Source: an archaeon
Lineage (GTDB): Archaea; Nanobdellota; Nanobdellia; Woesearchaeales; GW2011-AR9
DNA: 64,000 bases
Assembly: GCA_018697095.1 (NCBI GenBank)
Contig: JABHSG010000004.1
Coordinates: 1-64,000, forward strand
Reading direction: 5' to 3'
The notes beneath the pieces are model-generated. The model made no database searches. It was given only the letters and a program-made list of their open reading frames with translations, and had not been told where the DNA came from. Positions 34,773 through 44,490 of the stretch are shown here, piece by piece. Every line of letters starts with the position of its first letter. Position 1 is the first letter of the stretch. Both the position numbers and the translations under genes were made by a program.

Positions 34773-37154
34773 ATGGCAAAAACAACTAACAAAAAGACAA
34801 ACCATCTTTTAGCTGTAGATCACGCAGTTAGTCTTTTAATTCCACCTTCACTTATTCTTTTACTCGCAATTACAATAATAGATCTATTCTTTGGTTTCAA
34901 ATCACCAAGTGCTTCAATTATAATTAATATTTTTGACATTTATATTATACTTTTATTCACAATAGACCTTTATTTTAGATATCAAGAAGAAAAAATAATT
35001 CACAAAAGTACAATTAAAACAATCCAAAGTTGGAGCAAAAAATACGTACTTGATATCATTGCAACTATTCCTTTTAATTTGATTTTTCTTGGAGTCAACG
35101 GCCTTACATTAACTCAAGGACTAAGGGCAATTCGTATTTTAAGATCATTCGCCAGGTCTGCAAGATTCGTTAGAATTCTTAGGTTCATTACTAGAGCTCC
35201 ACGTTTCTTAAAACTCAAACACCAAACAAAAAAAAACCTAAAAAAGCACAAACCTCAAAAAGCAAGCCCTCACCAAAAAGAGCTAAAGAAAACGTTATCA
35301 TTCAAAGTTATTCTTTTAATTACAATCAACTCGATTATGGGGACAGGGATATACTTTTTAACAGCAGCTGGTGCAAAGCACGCTGGCCCTGCTTCTTTAA
35401 TCTCATGGGCAATTCTTGCAGTAGTTTCATTATACATTGCAATGTGTTTTAGTGAATTAACAGCAATGTTTCCTAAAGCTGGTGGTGTTTATGAATTTGC
35501 AAAGCAAGCATATGGCAGATTTTCATCATTTTCAATTGGATGGATGACTGCGATTGCTGGGAATGTTACAATTGCTATGCTTCTTCTTGGAGCTTTGCAG
35601 TATTTGATCCCAAACCATTCGCATCTTTACATTCCAGTCTCTGTGGCTTTAATTTTAGCTTTTAATTTTGTAGCATATAGAGGAATGCAAACAAGTGTAT
35701 TTGTATTAGTGACATTTGCATTAATTACACTTGCAACAGTGACTGCCCTAATCATTCCAGGTTTATTCAACTTAGATCCCGCAAATTTCACTCCATTTTT
35801 TGTCTTTCCGTCACTTTCGATAATAATTACTATCTTTTTTATCGCAGAAACATTTTTTGGTTGGGAAAGTGCTGTTTTTTTAGCAGCTGAAACAAAAAAT
35901 CCTGAAAAGGTAATGCCAAAAGCATTGATTTGGGGTACAGCAATCATTGCAGTTTTAGCACTTCTTTTAGCACTTGTTGGTATGGGCGTTGTTCCTTGGC
36001 AAGAATTTGGACAAACTTCAGCCCCTCTTGCAAGTTTAGGTGGAGCTTTATTTGGAGATACTGGTCAAATAATCTTCACAATTTTAGTTTTCACATCAAT
36101 TATTGGCGCAGTTGCTTGTTGGGTTGTAACTTCACCAAGATTACTCATGAGTGTAGCTGAAGACAAATTATTTTTTGTACAATTTGCCAAAATCCATCCA
36201 AAACACAAAAGCCCGTATGTGTCTATTGCTTTTCAAGTAATTTCATTAATTATTCTTGTAATAATTGGTTCAGGAAATTATGAAACTTTGCTGCATATGC
36301 TTGTCCCAATAATTTTGATAATTTATTCTGCAGTATTACTTGCAGTTACAATCCTTAGATTCAAAAAACCATTATTAAAACGTCCATACAAAGCCCCTTT
36401 TGGAAAAATTGGGCCTATTCTTACAGTAATTTTCATGTTATTTTTACTATTTATGTTTACTCAAAACACGCACCATGCCTTGGAAATCCTGAAAATTTCA
36501 GCAGGGTTAATTGTATTTGGAATTCCTGCATATTTTTTTATTGAACTTTTTTACGAAGAAGAATATGTGTCTTTACGTCGCGGGTTTCAAGCAAGATTTT
36601 TACATTATTTTCATAAAATACCTAAGCCTTTACCAGCTTACAAAAAGATCATCAAATTCACAGGACCATACAATCAAAGAACAATCATTGTAGATTCAAA
36701 TTCTCCAATGGGTGTGATCTCACATCTAATTCATAACAAGGGTCTTCTTTACAAAAAGCATCATATTTTTTGTAGTTCAATTGAAGAAAGAATTTATCTT
36801 AATCACATCATAAACAAACAAAAAAGACCTCATAAAGTAGATATTCATAAAATCAAAATAGGAAAAATCCCAACTGTCGTTAAAAAAGCAAATGTTTTCA
36901 TTTCACATAATGATTTGGGTCATGTGAAAAACATAAGTGCTTATCTAAGAAAAGTAAAACAAATATTGCCTAGTGGCGCAAAATACTGTTTTTATGTAAC
37001 TCATCATTTTTTAGACGTTGCTCCAAATAGTAATATTTTAACAAAAAAAGAAGAGATACTTGATCTTTTCAAAGCAGAGGGACTAAAAAAAGCAACTTAC
37101 AAAAGTTCCCATTATGGATTAAAAGAAGACATATTTATCTATGGTGTAAAATAA
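34773..37154 (+). CDS. Voltage-sensor / amino-acid permease / methyltransferase-like fusion
   Basis: 793 residues with three parts. Residues about 15-150 look like a voltage-sensor domain of ion channels: four helices, with acidic residues in S2-S3 (TIDLYFRY, LDIIATIPFN) and an S4 with Arg every third or fourth position (RAIRILRSFARSARFVRILR, near 118-137). Residues about 170-600 are an APC-superfamily permease: SIMGTGIYFLTAAGAKHAGPA, CFSELTAMFPKAGGVYEFAK, FIAETFFGWESAVFLAAETKNPEK. The last 170 residues are soluble, with VFISHNDLGHVKNISAYLRK and LPSGAKYCFYVTHHF, resembling the late strands of a Rossmann methyltransferase without a clear SAM glycine motif. No stop or frame shift between parts. 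Confidence 0.75.
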   Translation: MAKTTNKKTNHLLAVDHAVSLLIPPSLILLLAITIIDLFFGFKSPSASIIINIFDIYIILLFTIDLYFRYQEEKIIHKSTIKTIQSWSKKYVLDIIATIPFNLIFLGVNGLTLTQGLRAIRILRSFARSARFVRILRFITRAPRFLKLKHQTKKNLKKHKPQKASPHQKELKKTLSFKVILLITINSIMGTGIYFLTAAGAKHAGPASLISWAILAVVSLYIAMCFSELTAMFPKAGGVYEFAKQAYGRFSSFSIGWMTAIAGNVTIAMLLLGALQYLIPNHSHLYIPVSVALILAFNFVAYRGMQTSVFVLVTFALITLATVTALIIPGLFNLDPANFTPFFVFPSLSIIITIFFIAETFFGWESAVFLAAETKNPEKVMPKALIWGTAIIAVLALLLALVGMGVVPWQEFGQTSAPLASLGGALFGDTGQIIFTILVFTSIIGAVACWVVTSPRLLMSVAEDKLFFVQFAKIHPKHKSPYVSIAFQVISLIILVIIGSGNYETLLHMLVPIILIIYSAVLLAVTILRFKKPLLKRPYKAPFGKIGPILTVIFMLFLLFMFTQNTHHALEILKISAGLIVFGIPAYFFIELFYEEEYVSLRRGFQARFLHYFHKIPKPLPAYKKIIKFTGPYNQRTIIVDSNSPMGVISHLIHNKGLLYKKHHIFCSSIEERIYLNHIINKQKRPHKVDIHKIKIGKIPTVVKKANVFISHNDLGHVKNISAYLRKVKQILPSGAKYCFYVTHHFLDVAPNSNILTKKEEILDLFKAEGLKKATYKSSHYGLKEDIFIYGVK

Positions 37155-37201
37155 TAATCAGAAAACAAATGCAAACAATAATTAATGTTTTTATCATCAA
37201 A

Positions 37202-37852
37202 TTAATTGCCAAAATAATCATCAGCAAGTCCTTTTAATGCACTTTCCATTCTAGAAATAGCAGATAAAACCAATTCATTTTTTCTATTTTGAATTTCTAG
37301 ACCTTTAGGGGTATATTTTAATTTTCTATCAGGACCACTAATATATCTGAAAATTTCTCCACCTTCATCTCCAAAACGGTAATAAGCAAAATCTCTGCCT
37401 CCATCATAATCCCAACGTAAATTTTCTAGTATTGTTCCATGTGATAAAGTAAATCCCAAATCTCCATTTTCAATATCTTCTCCAGAAGGTGAATACGCGA
37501 TTTCTACTGGCCTTCCATGAAAATCCTTTCGTTTTCTAAGAAACCCCCTAAAAAGTAAGCCAATATCACGAATTTCTTTATCAGTGATCCCGTCTTTAAT
37601 TTCTCGCAAACCATCTAATGCACTTATACTTTTACCTTTTCTAACAGAAACACTTCCTGCACTTAAAAAAAATTTAAATTCACCATTTTTTTTCCAATCA
37701 GGAAAAAAACTAAGAACTGGGCTGTGACTAACTGCACTTAAAGGCAGATGGTATCTGGCATTATTAGATTCAGGAAAAGTTTTAGTAAACCAATCATACC
37801 ATTCTACTAAGCTTTGTTGAAATGTTAATACACGTTCTTGAAATGCTTCCAT
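37202..37852 (-). CDS. Hypothetical protein, 216 residues
   Basis: Soluble and mixed alpha/beta, no signal peptide. Strand-rich part GEFKFFLSAGSVSVRKG and YYRFGDEGGEIFRYISG; terminal helices. Not recognised. Converges on the fusion transporter gene, 47 bp apart. Confidence 0.5.
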   Translation of the reverse strand: MEAFQERVLTFQQSLVEWYDWFTKTFPESNNARYHLPLSAVSHSPVLSFFPDWKKNGEFKFFLSAGSVSVRKGKSISALDGLREIKDGITDKEIRDIGLLFRGFLRKRKDFHGRPVEIAYSPSGEDIENGDLGFTLSHGTILENLRWDYDGGRDFAYYRFGDEGGEIFRYISGPDRKLKYTPKGLEIQNRKNELVLSAISRMESALKGLADDYFGN

Positions 37853-37905
37853 AATATCATTAAAATTATTTTTATTTTATCCTCAAATTTACAATTAATA
37901 CTCTA

Positions 37906-40362
37906 CTAACTAATTCGAAATTCCCTATAAGCTACAAACTGGTCATCATCATTACTAGCTGTAATTTTAATATCATACTCACGCGAATGCACATAATTTG
38001 GAACATAAAGCCAAAGGCCTTGTGTGACCTGCGCGCCAACTTCTAAATCAAATTCGCTACTTGTAACTCTTTGGCTAAAATCTAGTACTGTAATTGACAC
38101 TTGCATATCTTCTAAGTCATACGGTCCTTCGTTTTCCATATTAATTGAAAAATAGAGTCTTTCTCCAGCATGAGCATGGCGGGTATCATAGCCAATTGAT
38201 GAAAACTTAAGCTGTTCTGTCCCAGAACTTGTTGATGAGATTATTTCAATAACAGGTTCTTCGTTAGTATTAGGTACAACATCATTATTATCTTCCTGTT
38301 CAGAAAGTGCATTAGGTCCTTCAACAATCACTTCCAATGTCTCATCAGCTCTCATAGAAACAGGGATTACAGGTTCATCTAGAACTTCATCGTTTTCTAA
38401 AAAGATAACCTCATCTAAAATCACATTAAAAATAATCTCAATTACATCAAAAACAATTGGAGCAACCAATTCTATGTTCTGAATCTCTTCAAGTGGGACA
38501 ATCACTGGGTCTTCATCAACTAAATCATCTTCTACAATATCGTCTTCAATAACAGATCCTTCTTCCACGATAAGTTCTTCTTCAATAATCAGTTCTTCCT
38601 CTTCAAAATCATGAATGTCATCTTCCATTACTGGGCCTTCATCAAAAAACTCCTCTTCAATATCATCTTCAATTACAGATCCTTCTTCGATAATAGGGTC
38701 GTCATCTTCAGTTTCGTCAAAATCATATTCTACTACTGGACCATCATCTTCAACGTGGTGGTCTTCTTCAATAATCTCTTCTTCTTCAATCGGATCATCT
38801 TCAATATCATTCTCATTAACAGTAAGAGTAAATGAATCACTAGTACTCAAGCCAGATGTATCAATTGCTTCAACACTAATTGTATAAATCCCTTGACTCT
38901 CATCAGGAACTTCCCAATAAAATTCAAGGCCACCAACCAAATCATCATTCATAAGCATACTTGTCCCATCTGAGTCAGTCATAGTTACAGTAATCAAAGA
39001 ATAGTCGCCAGAGTCTAAATTAACGTAAGATCCAACATCCTCAAATACAGTCTCCTCACCAACATCTTGGTCATTTGGCAAATTTAATCCTAATCCTAAA
39101 CTTGAATCAACAACAGTTATAGTGCATAGTATTCCACCAGCATCTCTACGTGAACGCATAGCTAAGTCCGTAGTGCCTGGATAATAATCTTCAGCAACAA
39201 TCCAAAATGAATATTCATTTGAAGCGCCACTACTTGTATCGTAAGTATCGTACTCTCCTTCCAAGTCAGCAACAACAAAAACACTACCATCAGCGTCTTC
39301 TGAATTTTCTAAACTAACAAAACGTGGTTCACTTGCATCTGTTCGAAACAAAATATCATCACTATCTTCTTCACTTGCATATATTTCTAAAGAACTAATC
39401 TCTCCTTCAGCTGCTTCAAAATCGCAAGAAGAAGAATCAACAGTAGTATCTTGGTTATAATCAGTAACAGTAACAGTAACACTATACTCTTGATAAAGTT
39501 CACTTCCACGATCTAAATTTCCATCTAAATCATTATCTTCAAATACAATGATTGAAACTTCAAATTCATCTTCTAAATCAGGAAAATTATCATGGTCAAC
39601 AAAATCAAGTTCAGGCGTGATTGTAATTCCAACATTTTGACCTAAGTCTACACTCTCAAATTCATCAAGAGCCCATGATACAAATCTAAATTCATCACTA
39701 AATATATCGTGACTTACAACAAAATCAAGTTGTTCACTTCCATCTCCATCACCAGTGTTTGCAGTATAACTTGTATACGTTGTGCTTCCTTCAGTAGTAC
39801 TAATGTCATTTCTAAAAGTTCCAAAAGCAAAACTTGGTTTATCGCAATGGTCCGGAAATCCATCAGAATCTATGTCAATACTATCATCATAGCCTTCACA
39901 TAAATCCAAGTCATCAGAAACCCTATCTCCATCTGAATCTAGTTCTGCTGTAATACGTAAACTTAAACGTTCACTCGCTCCATCTGAGCCAATCACAACT
40001 GAATATAAAAGATAACTTTCTTCTTCAGTAATGTGATCTCCAATATTATATGTGTATGAATCACTAAAACCCTCGCTACTCCCATAGCTAATACTATCTG
40101 AATCAATAGTTTGGGAAACTCTTCCACCACTTGTTTTAACTAAAATAACCTCATAGCTATAACTTCCAGCTCCACTAACAGAAAGTGTAGCATCTAAATC
40201 GTCTCCTACAAAAATATCTTGTGAAGCAGTACTGGTAGTTCCAGTCCATGCCAATCCACTATATACTGATTCAGCATCTACACTAATTGATAAAGAAGCA
40301 ATCATTACAGTAAAAACTAAAAATACTAATGTGCAAGAAGCAAATAACTTAGATTTAATCAT
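37906..40362 (-). CDS. Large secreted acidic protein with calcium-type repeats
   Basis: 818 residues from MIKSKLFAS; GGAGG lies 10-14 bp upstream, and the ATG overlaps the stop of the previous gene by 8 bases. Signal peptide ends near ISVDA. LDSDGDRVSDDLDLCEGYDD and IDSDGFPDHCD are thrombospondin type-3-like calcium loops near residue 145. Several beta-sandwich segments follow. Residues about 520-640 are a tandem acidic repeat built from (I/V)EEGSVIEDDI and related units. The last 80 residues form another beta domain. A cell-surface protein; co-encoded with the exported protein upstream. Confidence 0.75.
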   Translation of the reverse strand: MIKSKLFASCTLVFLVFTVMIASLSISVDAESVYSGLAWTGTTSTASQDIFVGDDLDATLSVSGAGSYSYEVILVKTSGGRVSQTIDSDSISYGSSEGFSDSYTYNIGDHITEEESYLLYSVVIGSDGASERLSLRITAELDSDGDRVSDDLDLCEGYDDSIDIDSDGFPDHCDKPSFAFGTFRNDISTTEGSTTYTSYTANTGDGDGSEQLDFVVSHDIFSDEFRFVSWALDEFESVDLGQNVGITITPELDFVDHDNFPDLEDEFEVSIIVFEDNDLDGNLDRGSELYQEYSVTVTVTDYNQDTTVDSSSCDFEAAEGEISSLEIYASEEDSDDILFRTDASEPRFVSLENSEDADGSVFVVADLEGEYDTYDTSSGASNEYSFWIVAEDYYPGTTDLAMRSRRDAGGILCTITVVDSSLGLGLNLPNDQDVGEETVFEDVGSYVNLDSGDYSLITVTMTDSDGTSMLMNDDLVGGLEFYWEVPDESQGIYTISVEAIDTSGLSTSDSFTLTVNENDIEDDPIEEEEIIEEDHHVEDDGPVVEYDFDETEDDDPIIEEGSVIEDDIEEEFFDEGPVMEDDIHDFEEEELIIEEELIVEEGSVIEDDIVEDDLVDEDPVIVPLEEIQNIELVAPIVFDVIEIIFNVILDEVIFLENDEVLDEPVIPVSMRADETLEVIVEGPNALSEQEDNNDVVPNTNEEPVIEIISSTSSGTEQLKFSSIGYDTRHAHAGERLYFSINMENEGPYDLEDMQVSITVLDFSQRVTSSEFDLEVGAQVTQGLWLYVPNYVHSREYDIKITASNDDDQFVAYREFRIS

Positions 40363-42058
40363 TTTTTTTGCCTCCAATAAGACCAAGACTTAATTTTCCA
40401 CCAATAACTCCACCTGATTCATTACCAGTAATTTGTGTAGGAAAAATTCCACATGTAATTCCACTATACAAAAAAACTCGACCGCCAAAAACAATATCTG
40501 CTCCTAAATCTCCTAAAGCAAATGGCGCAGCAACAAAATTTCTTTCAGATCTCCAAGAACTTGTATCAGTGATAGGATCAGTAAACCTTTCATCACTTGA
40601 ATCAGCAGCACTTGGATCTCTCATACCAACATAACTAATTTCAGTATTTCTACTTTGCTCAGAACGAACATCAAATCCCATCCCAAGATTTAATCTTGCA
40701 ACAAGATTAAGTGAAATTGGAACAGTTTCATGAACATTATTTTTTAATAAAACACTTGGGCTTTTCCACCCAGATGATACTGCTAAAAGTTGACTTGAAT
40801 TTTCTCCATTCGAAAGTGTTTCTGAGGATTCACCAAAATAATTAGTTGTAATAAAAGCAGATCCAGGGTCACTAATATTTGTTCCAGTAACACCATTATC
40901 AACTAATGAATTTCCAAATTGTTTCCCAGCATCAAAATATCCGATACTTCCACCAACAATCAGTCCAGGAACTTTTGCTACATTAAGCACATCGCAACCA
41001 GCACCATAAATGCTTGCGCCTTTAGATAATAAACTAGTTTCAGCTCCACATACAATCTTACCTAAATCAACTCTTCCTAAGTCAGTAGAGATTGTTTTTT
41101 TTCTAGAGGCTAAAGATTCACGTTCAACAGTAAAAGTTTTTTCTCCAGAACAAACTCCATCATAGCCATCATTAGCAACGTAACTAATTGTATGGTCTCC
41201 TTTAGTAAGATGATTTAGAGGTATATCTTCAACAATAGCAAGGCTTGTAACAGTATAGTCTATTCCTAAACTCTCACTTGAGACCTTTACTGTTAACAAA
41301 TCTCTATCGTCATCTGTTACAATTAATTCAAAAGTTCCAAAATTAGTATCAGGATCATATTCAAAATCAGCATCACAACTAGGTATGGTGTTCTTTAAAC
41401 CTCTACTTAGGTAAGATGCATCATCTTTTGAAACCAATTGCCCAGTCAAATTAATATTTTCACTATTAGATCCAAATATGCCTGCCCTTCCTGGGTTAAC
41501 CATATATGTAATTGGAACGATCCCTTTTCTAGAGTTATTATAAGCTTCACTTATGTTTCCAAATTCACCATCTCTAACGGACACATGAGGATCAAGAAAG
41601 TAACTCGTTTGAACATCTTCTTTAGTTCCAAAGCGTGTAACTAAAGGATTATCTGGTTCAGATGAAGGAATTTTTTCAAAACCATATCTACTTATTGGTC
41701 CTAGTTTTGGAATCCAAACATTTGCTTTTTCTGAACATCTAACTTCAAAAACAGTAAGGTAATCTCCTTGTGGATTAAGTTCTTTTGCACTACATTCTAT
41801 GTCTGTATCAGGAAAAAAAGCATCATAAATCGCTGCAATATCATTTGTTGAACCATCACTAACTATATCTTGAGCATCAACTAAATCTTTTTGACCAGAT
41901 CCACTCGTATGAATGGTCCTATCCAGATAATCTCTAGCATTAGCATCTCCAGAAGCGAGCATTCCAGTAAGACCAAGTAGCGCTCCAGCTGCCATACCTA
42001 ATAATTTAGTACTGCTGTAAGAATTTTTTACTCTATTTGCTTCATAACCTTCCATCAT
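40355..42058 (-). CDS. Exported protein with beta domains, 567 residues
   Basis: N-terminal helix LLGMAAGALLGLTGMLASG follows a short polar start, consistent with a signal ending near DANA. The middle (FELIVTDDDRDLLTVKVSSE, HLTKGDHTISYVANDGYDG) looks like Ig-like or cadherin-like beta domains. The C-terminal part is Gly/Ser-rich with hydrophobic strands, almost porin-like in composition (LNLVARLNLGMGFDVRSEQ, LGADIVFGGRVFLYSG), though no such family is recognised. First gene of a pair with the large acidic secreted protein. Confidence 0.65.
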   Translation of the reverse strand: MMEGYEANRVKNSYSSTKLLGMAAGALLGLTGMLASGDANARDYLDRTIHTSGSGQKDLVDAQDIVSDGSTNDIAAIYDAFFPDTDIECSAKELNPQGDYLTVFEVRCSEKANVWIPKLGPISRYGFEKIPSSEPDNPLVTRFGTKEDVQTSYFLDPHVSVRDGEFGNISEAYNNSRKGIVPITYMVNPGRAGIFGSNSENINLTGQLVSKDDASYLSRGLKNTIPSCDADFEYDPDTNFGTFELIVTDDDRDLLTVKVSSESLGIDYTVTSLAIVEDIPLNHLTKGDHTISYVANDGYDGVCSGEKTFTVERESLASRKKTISTDLGRVDLGKIVCGAETSLLSKGASIYGAGCDVLNVAKVPGLIVGGSIGYFDAGKQFGNSLVDNGVTGTNISDPGSAFITTNYFGESSETLSNGENSSQLLAVSSGWKSPSVLLKNNVHETVPISLNLVARLNLGMGFDVRSEQSRNTEISYVGMRDPSAADSSDERFTDPITDTSSWRSERNFVAAPFALGDLGADIVFGGRVFLYSGITCGIFPTQITGNESGGVIGGKLSLGLIGGKKND

Positions 42059-42233
42059 CTAACCTTTTTTGAGCTTAAAACCCACTATAGTCTCAAAAGA
42101 AGCCTACTATATAAAGATTACTACTGAGAAGTAACTAATCTGCCAGACTTAAACAGTTAATCAATATAGTAAAAATACTCCAAAACCAAGTTTACCACGA
42201 AACAGTTAAAAAAAAGCAAGTAAATGCTCCTCT

Positions 42234-42965
42234 ATGGAGGGAAACCCACTAACAGACTCTTTAGCTATTCTTATGCCAGATAACGATAATTTCCAAAGGT
42301 ACAGAGGATTCGCTCCAGTTCATGTTCCTGGCGAATCAGATGAATCATCAAAAGTAACAATTGTCCCTTGGCAAGCAATTATCACTAGGGCTCCCACTAA
42401 CCAAAAACGAATATTAAGGCTTACAGTGGGAGAGTTTCCCCCTCAAGTAATAACTGCATTACTCGGAGGAAGAAAAAAGAGAGGAAAATGTCTGAAAATA
42501 AATTATAGCTCTTCGAAAAGCGAAGAATTACTTGTCGGTGGAACACGAAGAATTAGACCTGATGATTACATTTCTACTTTTGAAACAATTGATAAATTAT
42601 TCCCAAATGATCAAGATATAAAATATTCTGGAACTAATCTATTAGCATACCTGCCAACAAAAGGTTGCTCACATGTTACAACAGCAGATGGTTCTTTCTT
42701 CCTAAATAAAAAAAGTGATAAGTATGCTGAATTATCATGGAGTACTAACCCAATGGAGCAAGTTCCAGCACAAAACGTTTTAATTGGTTTTCCAAGTTTC
42801 GCTTACACCCTTGCCAGAAGCGCGTTAGAGGAACGTACAAATTTGGAAGCATTTTTACAAGAAAATGGTGGCAAAGTTACATTACCAAGACTCGTTGTTG
42901 ACAATGCAAGAAGGTTTTTAGTAGATCAATTAGGAATTTCTTATAGTGCAGATAGACCTTTCTAA
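42234..42965 (+). CDS. Hypothetical protein, 243 residues
   Basis: Soluble, no signal sequence. Beta-rich first half with a basic loop GGRKKRGKCLKIN, helical C-terminus. No family recognised. The following gene (43047) has its own promoter. Confidence 0.5.
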   Translation: MEGNPLTDSLAILMPDNDNFQRYRGFAPVHVPGESDESSKVTIVPWQAIITRAPTNQKRILRLTVGEFPPQVITALLGGRKKRGKCLKINYSSSKSEELLVGGTRRIRPDDYISTFETIDKLFPNDQDIKYSGTNLLAYLPTKGCSHVTTADGSFFLNKKSDKYAELSWSTNPMEQVPAQNVLIGFPSFAYTLARSALEERTNLEAFLQENGGKVTLPRLVVDNARRFLVDQLGISYSADRPF

Positions 42966-43046
42966 AAGTAAATAAACAAAAATCTTACTTAAACCACCTC
43001 TGCTATTTAGAAAACAATTTAAAGGCCAATTCTGTTTTTTAAAGTT

Positions 43047-43841
43047 ATGAGTGCATTAGTAGATCTTGAAAACCAAGTAGCAGAATTGACATTTTGACAA
43101 CCTGGCCATTATTCTGGATCTGCGGAAATGTATCTCGGCCCTCCACATATGGGTGATCCACGTGAAGCTACATTTTTAGCAAGAGAACTAAGTAGAGGGC
43201 CAGATGCAGTATTTTACGATTTATTTATTAATGGGATTCCTGTAGCAACAGATTATGTTGGGGTGCCAGGATCTGGAGAAACAATTCTTTGTTGGCCATA
43301 CCATTCTTTAACAAGCGGTGCATTGCAAATTGCAGGAAGCTTAGAAGTAACTGATGAAGACCCTTCAGAAACGACAGGGGTAGAAGCACCATTAAGAATT
43401 TATTGGGAAGGTTCAAAACCTAGCGCAGACACCTCTGCCATTGATCCTAGTTTGGAAGGAAAAATTTACAAATTAGGAAAAGGGGAAGAAATAGATTTAG
43501 ATAACTTCACACCACCAGTAAACATTGCAACTTACATCTCAAATTCTGGAGAAACAATTTACAGAGCAGGGGATCGATGGGTAAAACTCTTGGATGGAAG
43601 AGACACTGATCTGGTCCCTTTAGCTAAATCCTATAATTGGCTTAGTGACAGTTATGATAAAGCTAATGCCAACAGATGGTTAGAACGTAACACAAATAGA
43701 GATTCTCTTGGAATAAGACTAAACCCTAGAGGGCACAAAAAATTAACTGTCGCCCAAGCCAACGTAGCAAGAATGGTACTTCTACATTATCACCCAGCAG
43801 AATTTAGTATGCCAGGTACCTCACCCCCAAAAAGAAAATAA
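43047..43841 (+). pseudogene. Hypothetical gene with in-frame TGA at codon 17
   Basis: ATG at 43047 fits a leaderless start (TTTAAAG about 25 bp upstream). The frame reads MSALVDLENQVAELTF, then TGA (43095-43097), then continues open for 247 codons to 43841. Without readthrough, translation would have to begin at the ATG at 43128, which has no TATA box or ribosome site nearby. The protein is soluble (FINGIPVATDYVG, GRDTDLVPLAKSYNWLSDSY, ending in a basic tail) and not recognised. Either a young nonsense mutation, a sequencing error, or recoding. Confidence 0.55.
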
Positions 43842-43879
43842 TCATCAATTTATAACAAGTTTCAATTTTAGATCTCTTT

Positions 43880-43913
43880 GCACCTTTTGGTGCTAGAAAT
43901 CTTTTAGATTTCT
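43880..43913. terminator. Paired-hairpin element D, overlapping the ribH stop
   Basis: GCACC-TTTT-GGTGC (43880-43893) and AGAAATC-TTTTA-GATTTCT (43895-43913). The second arm pair overlaps the last codons and TAA of ribH. Lies between convergent genes. Confidence 0.65.
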
Positions 43914-44410
43914 CTGCACATCTCTACGCATGCAACTGCAACTTCTTTAGCCCTTGGAATTCTAGCAATCGCTTGCTCTTTTGTCATCTTAGGTCCGTTC
44001 ACTCCTAAAACAACTGGTTTACCAAATGCACATCCAAGTTCCATTAATTGTTTGGTTAAAGAATAACAAATAACTTGATCATGATCAGTACTTCCAGATA
44101 CAACTGCACCTAGAGTTACAACTCCATCCACAGCATCGTCTCCAGATAAGTCGCAAAGTTTCTTAACTCCATATGGAATATCAAAACTGCCAGGAACTAC
44201 AATAACACGGCCAACTTCAGCACCAGATTCAACAACACCTTCTTTAGCAGCAGTAAGCATTGGCCCAGTAATTTCATCATAATACCATCCACTTACAACA
44301 ATCCCAATAACAGGCACTTTTTCAGAACTAAAACTACTTTCTAATTTTTTACCCTCAGAATCAAACACTCCAACTTTTCCTGAAGAGCTCTCATTACTAA
44401 TTCCTACCAT
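43904..44410 (-). CDS. ribH: 6,7-dimethyl-8-ribityllumazine synthase
   Basis: 168 residues. Condenses 5-amino-6-ribitylaminouracil with dihydroxybutanone phosphate, the next-to-last step to riboflavin. IGIVVSGWYYDEITGPMLTAA binds the substrate, VVPGSFDIPYGVKKL is the conserved P-G-x-x-E/D-I-P element, and LGAVVSGSTDHDQVICYS holds the catalytic His. An extra N-terminal 30 residues precede the core. TTTATAATTA about 27 bp upstream gives a leaderless start, so it has its own promoter although it lies in the riboflavin cluster. Confidence 0.92.
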   Translation of the reverse strand: MVGISNESSSGKVGVFDSEGKKLESSFSSEKVPVIGIVVSGWYYDEITGPMLTAAKEGVVESGAEVGRVIVVPGSFDIPYGVKKLCDLSGDDAVDGVVTLGAVVSGSTDHDQVICYSLTKQLMELGCAFGKPVVLGVNGPKMTKEQAIARIPRAKEVAVACVEMCREI

Positions 44411-44490
44411 AAGACTCTCAAGAAAGCAGACTAATTATAAATCTTGTGAAGAAAAGTAACTTTAAGCAGGCTCAAAAAATAATAAAACAA

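Noticed and set aside
35627-36160. Frames overlapping the permease part of the fusion gene
   Set aside because: Hydrophobic codon shadows; the long frame carries clear APC motifs.
38600-38900. Plus-strand frames opposite the large acidic secreted protein
   Set aside because: They are the complement of GAA/GAT-rich repeats and give Ser/Ile low-complexity products.
43095-43097. General reassignment of TGA to an amino acid
   Set aside because: Several sound genes in this window end in TGA at their expected C-termini.
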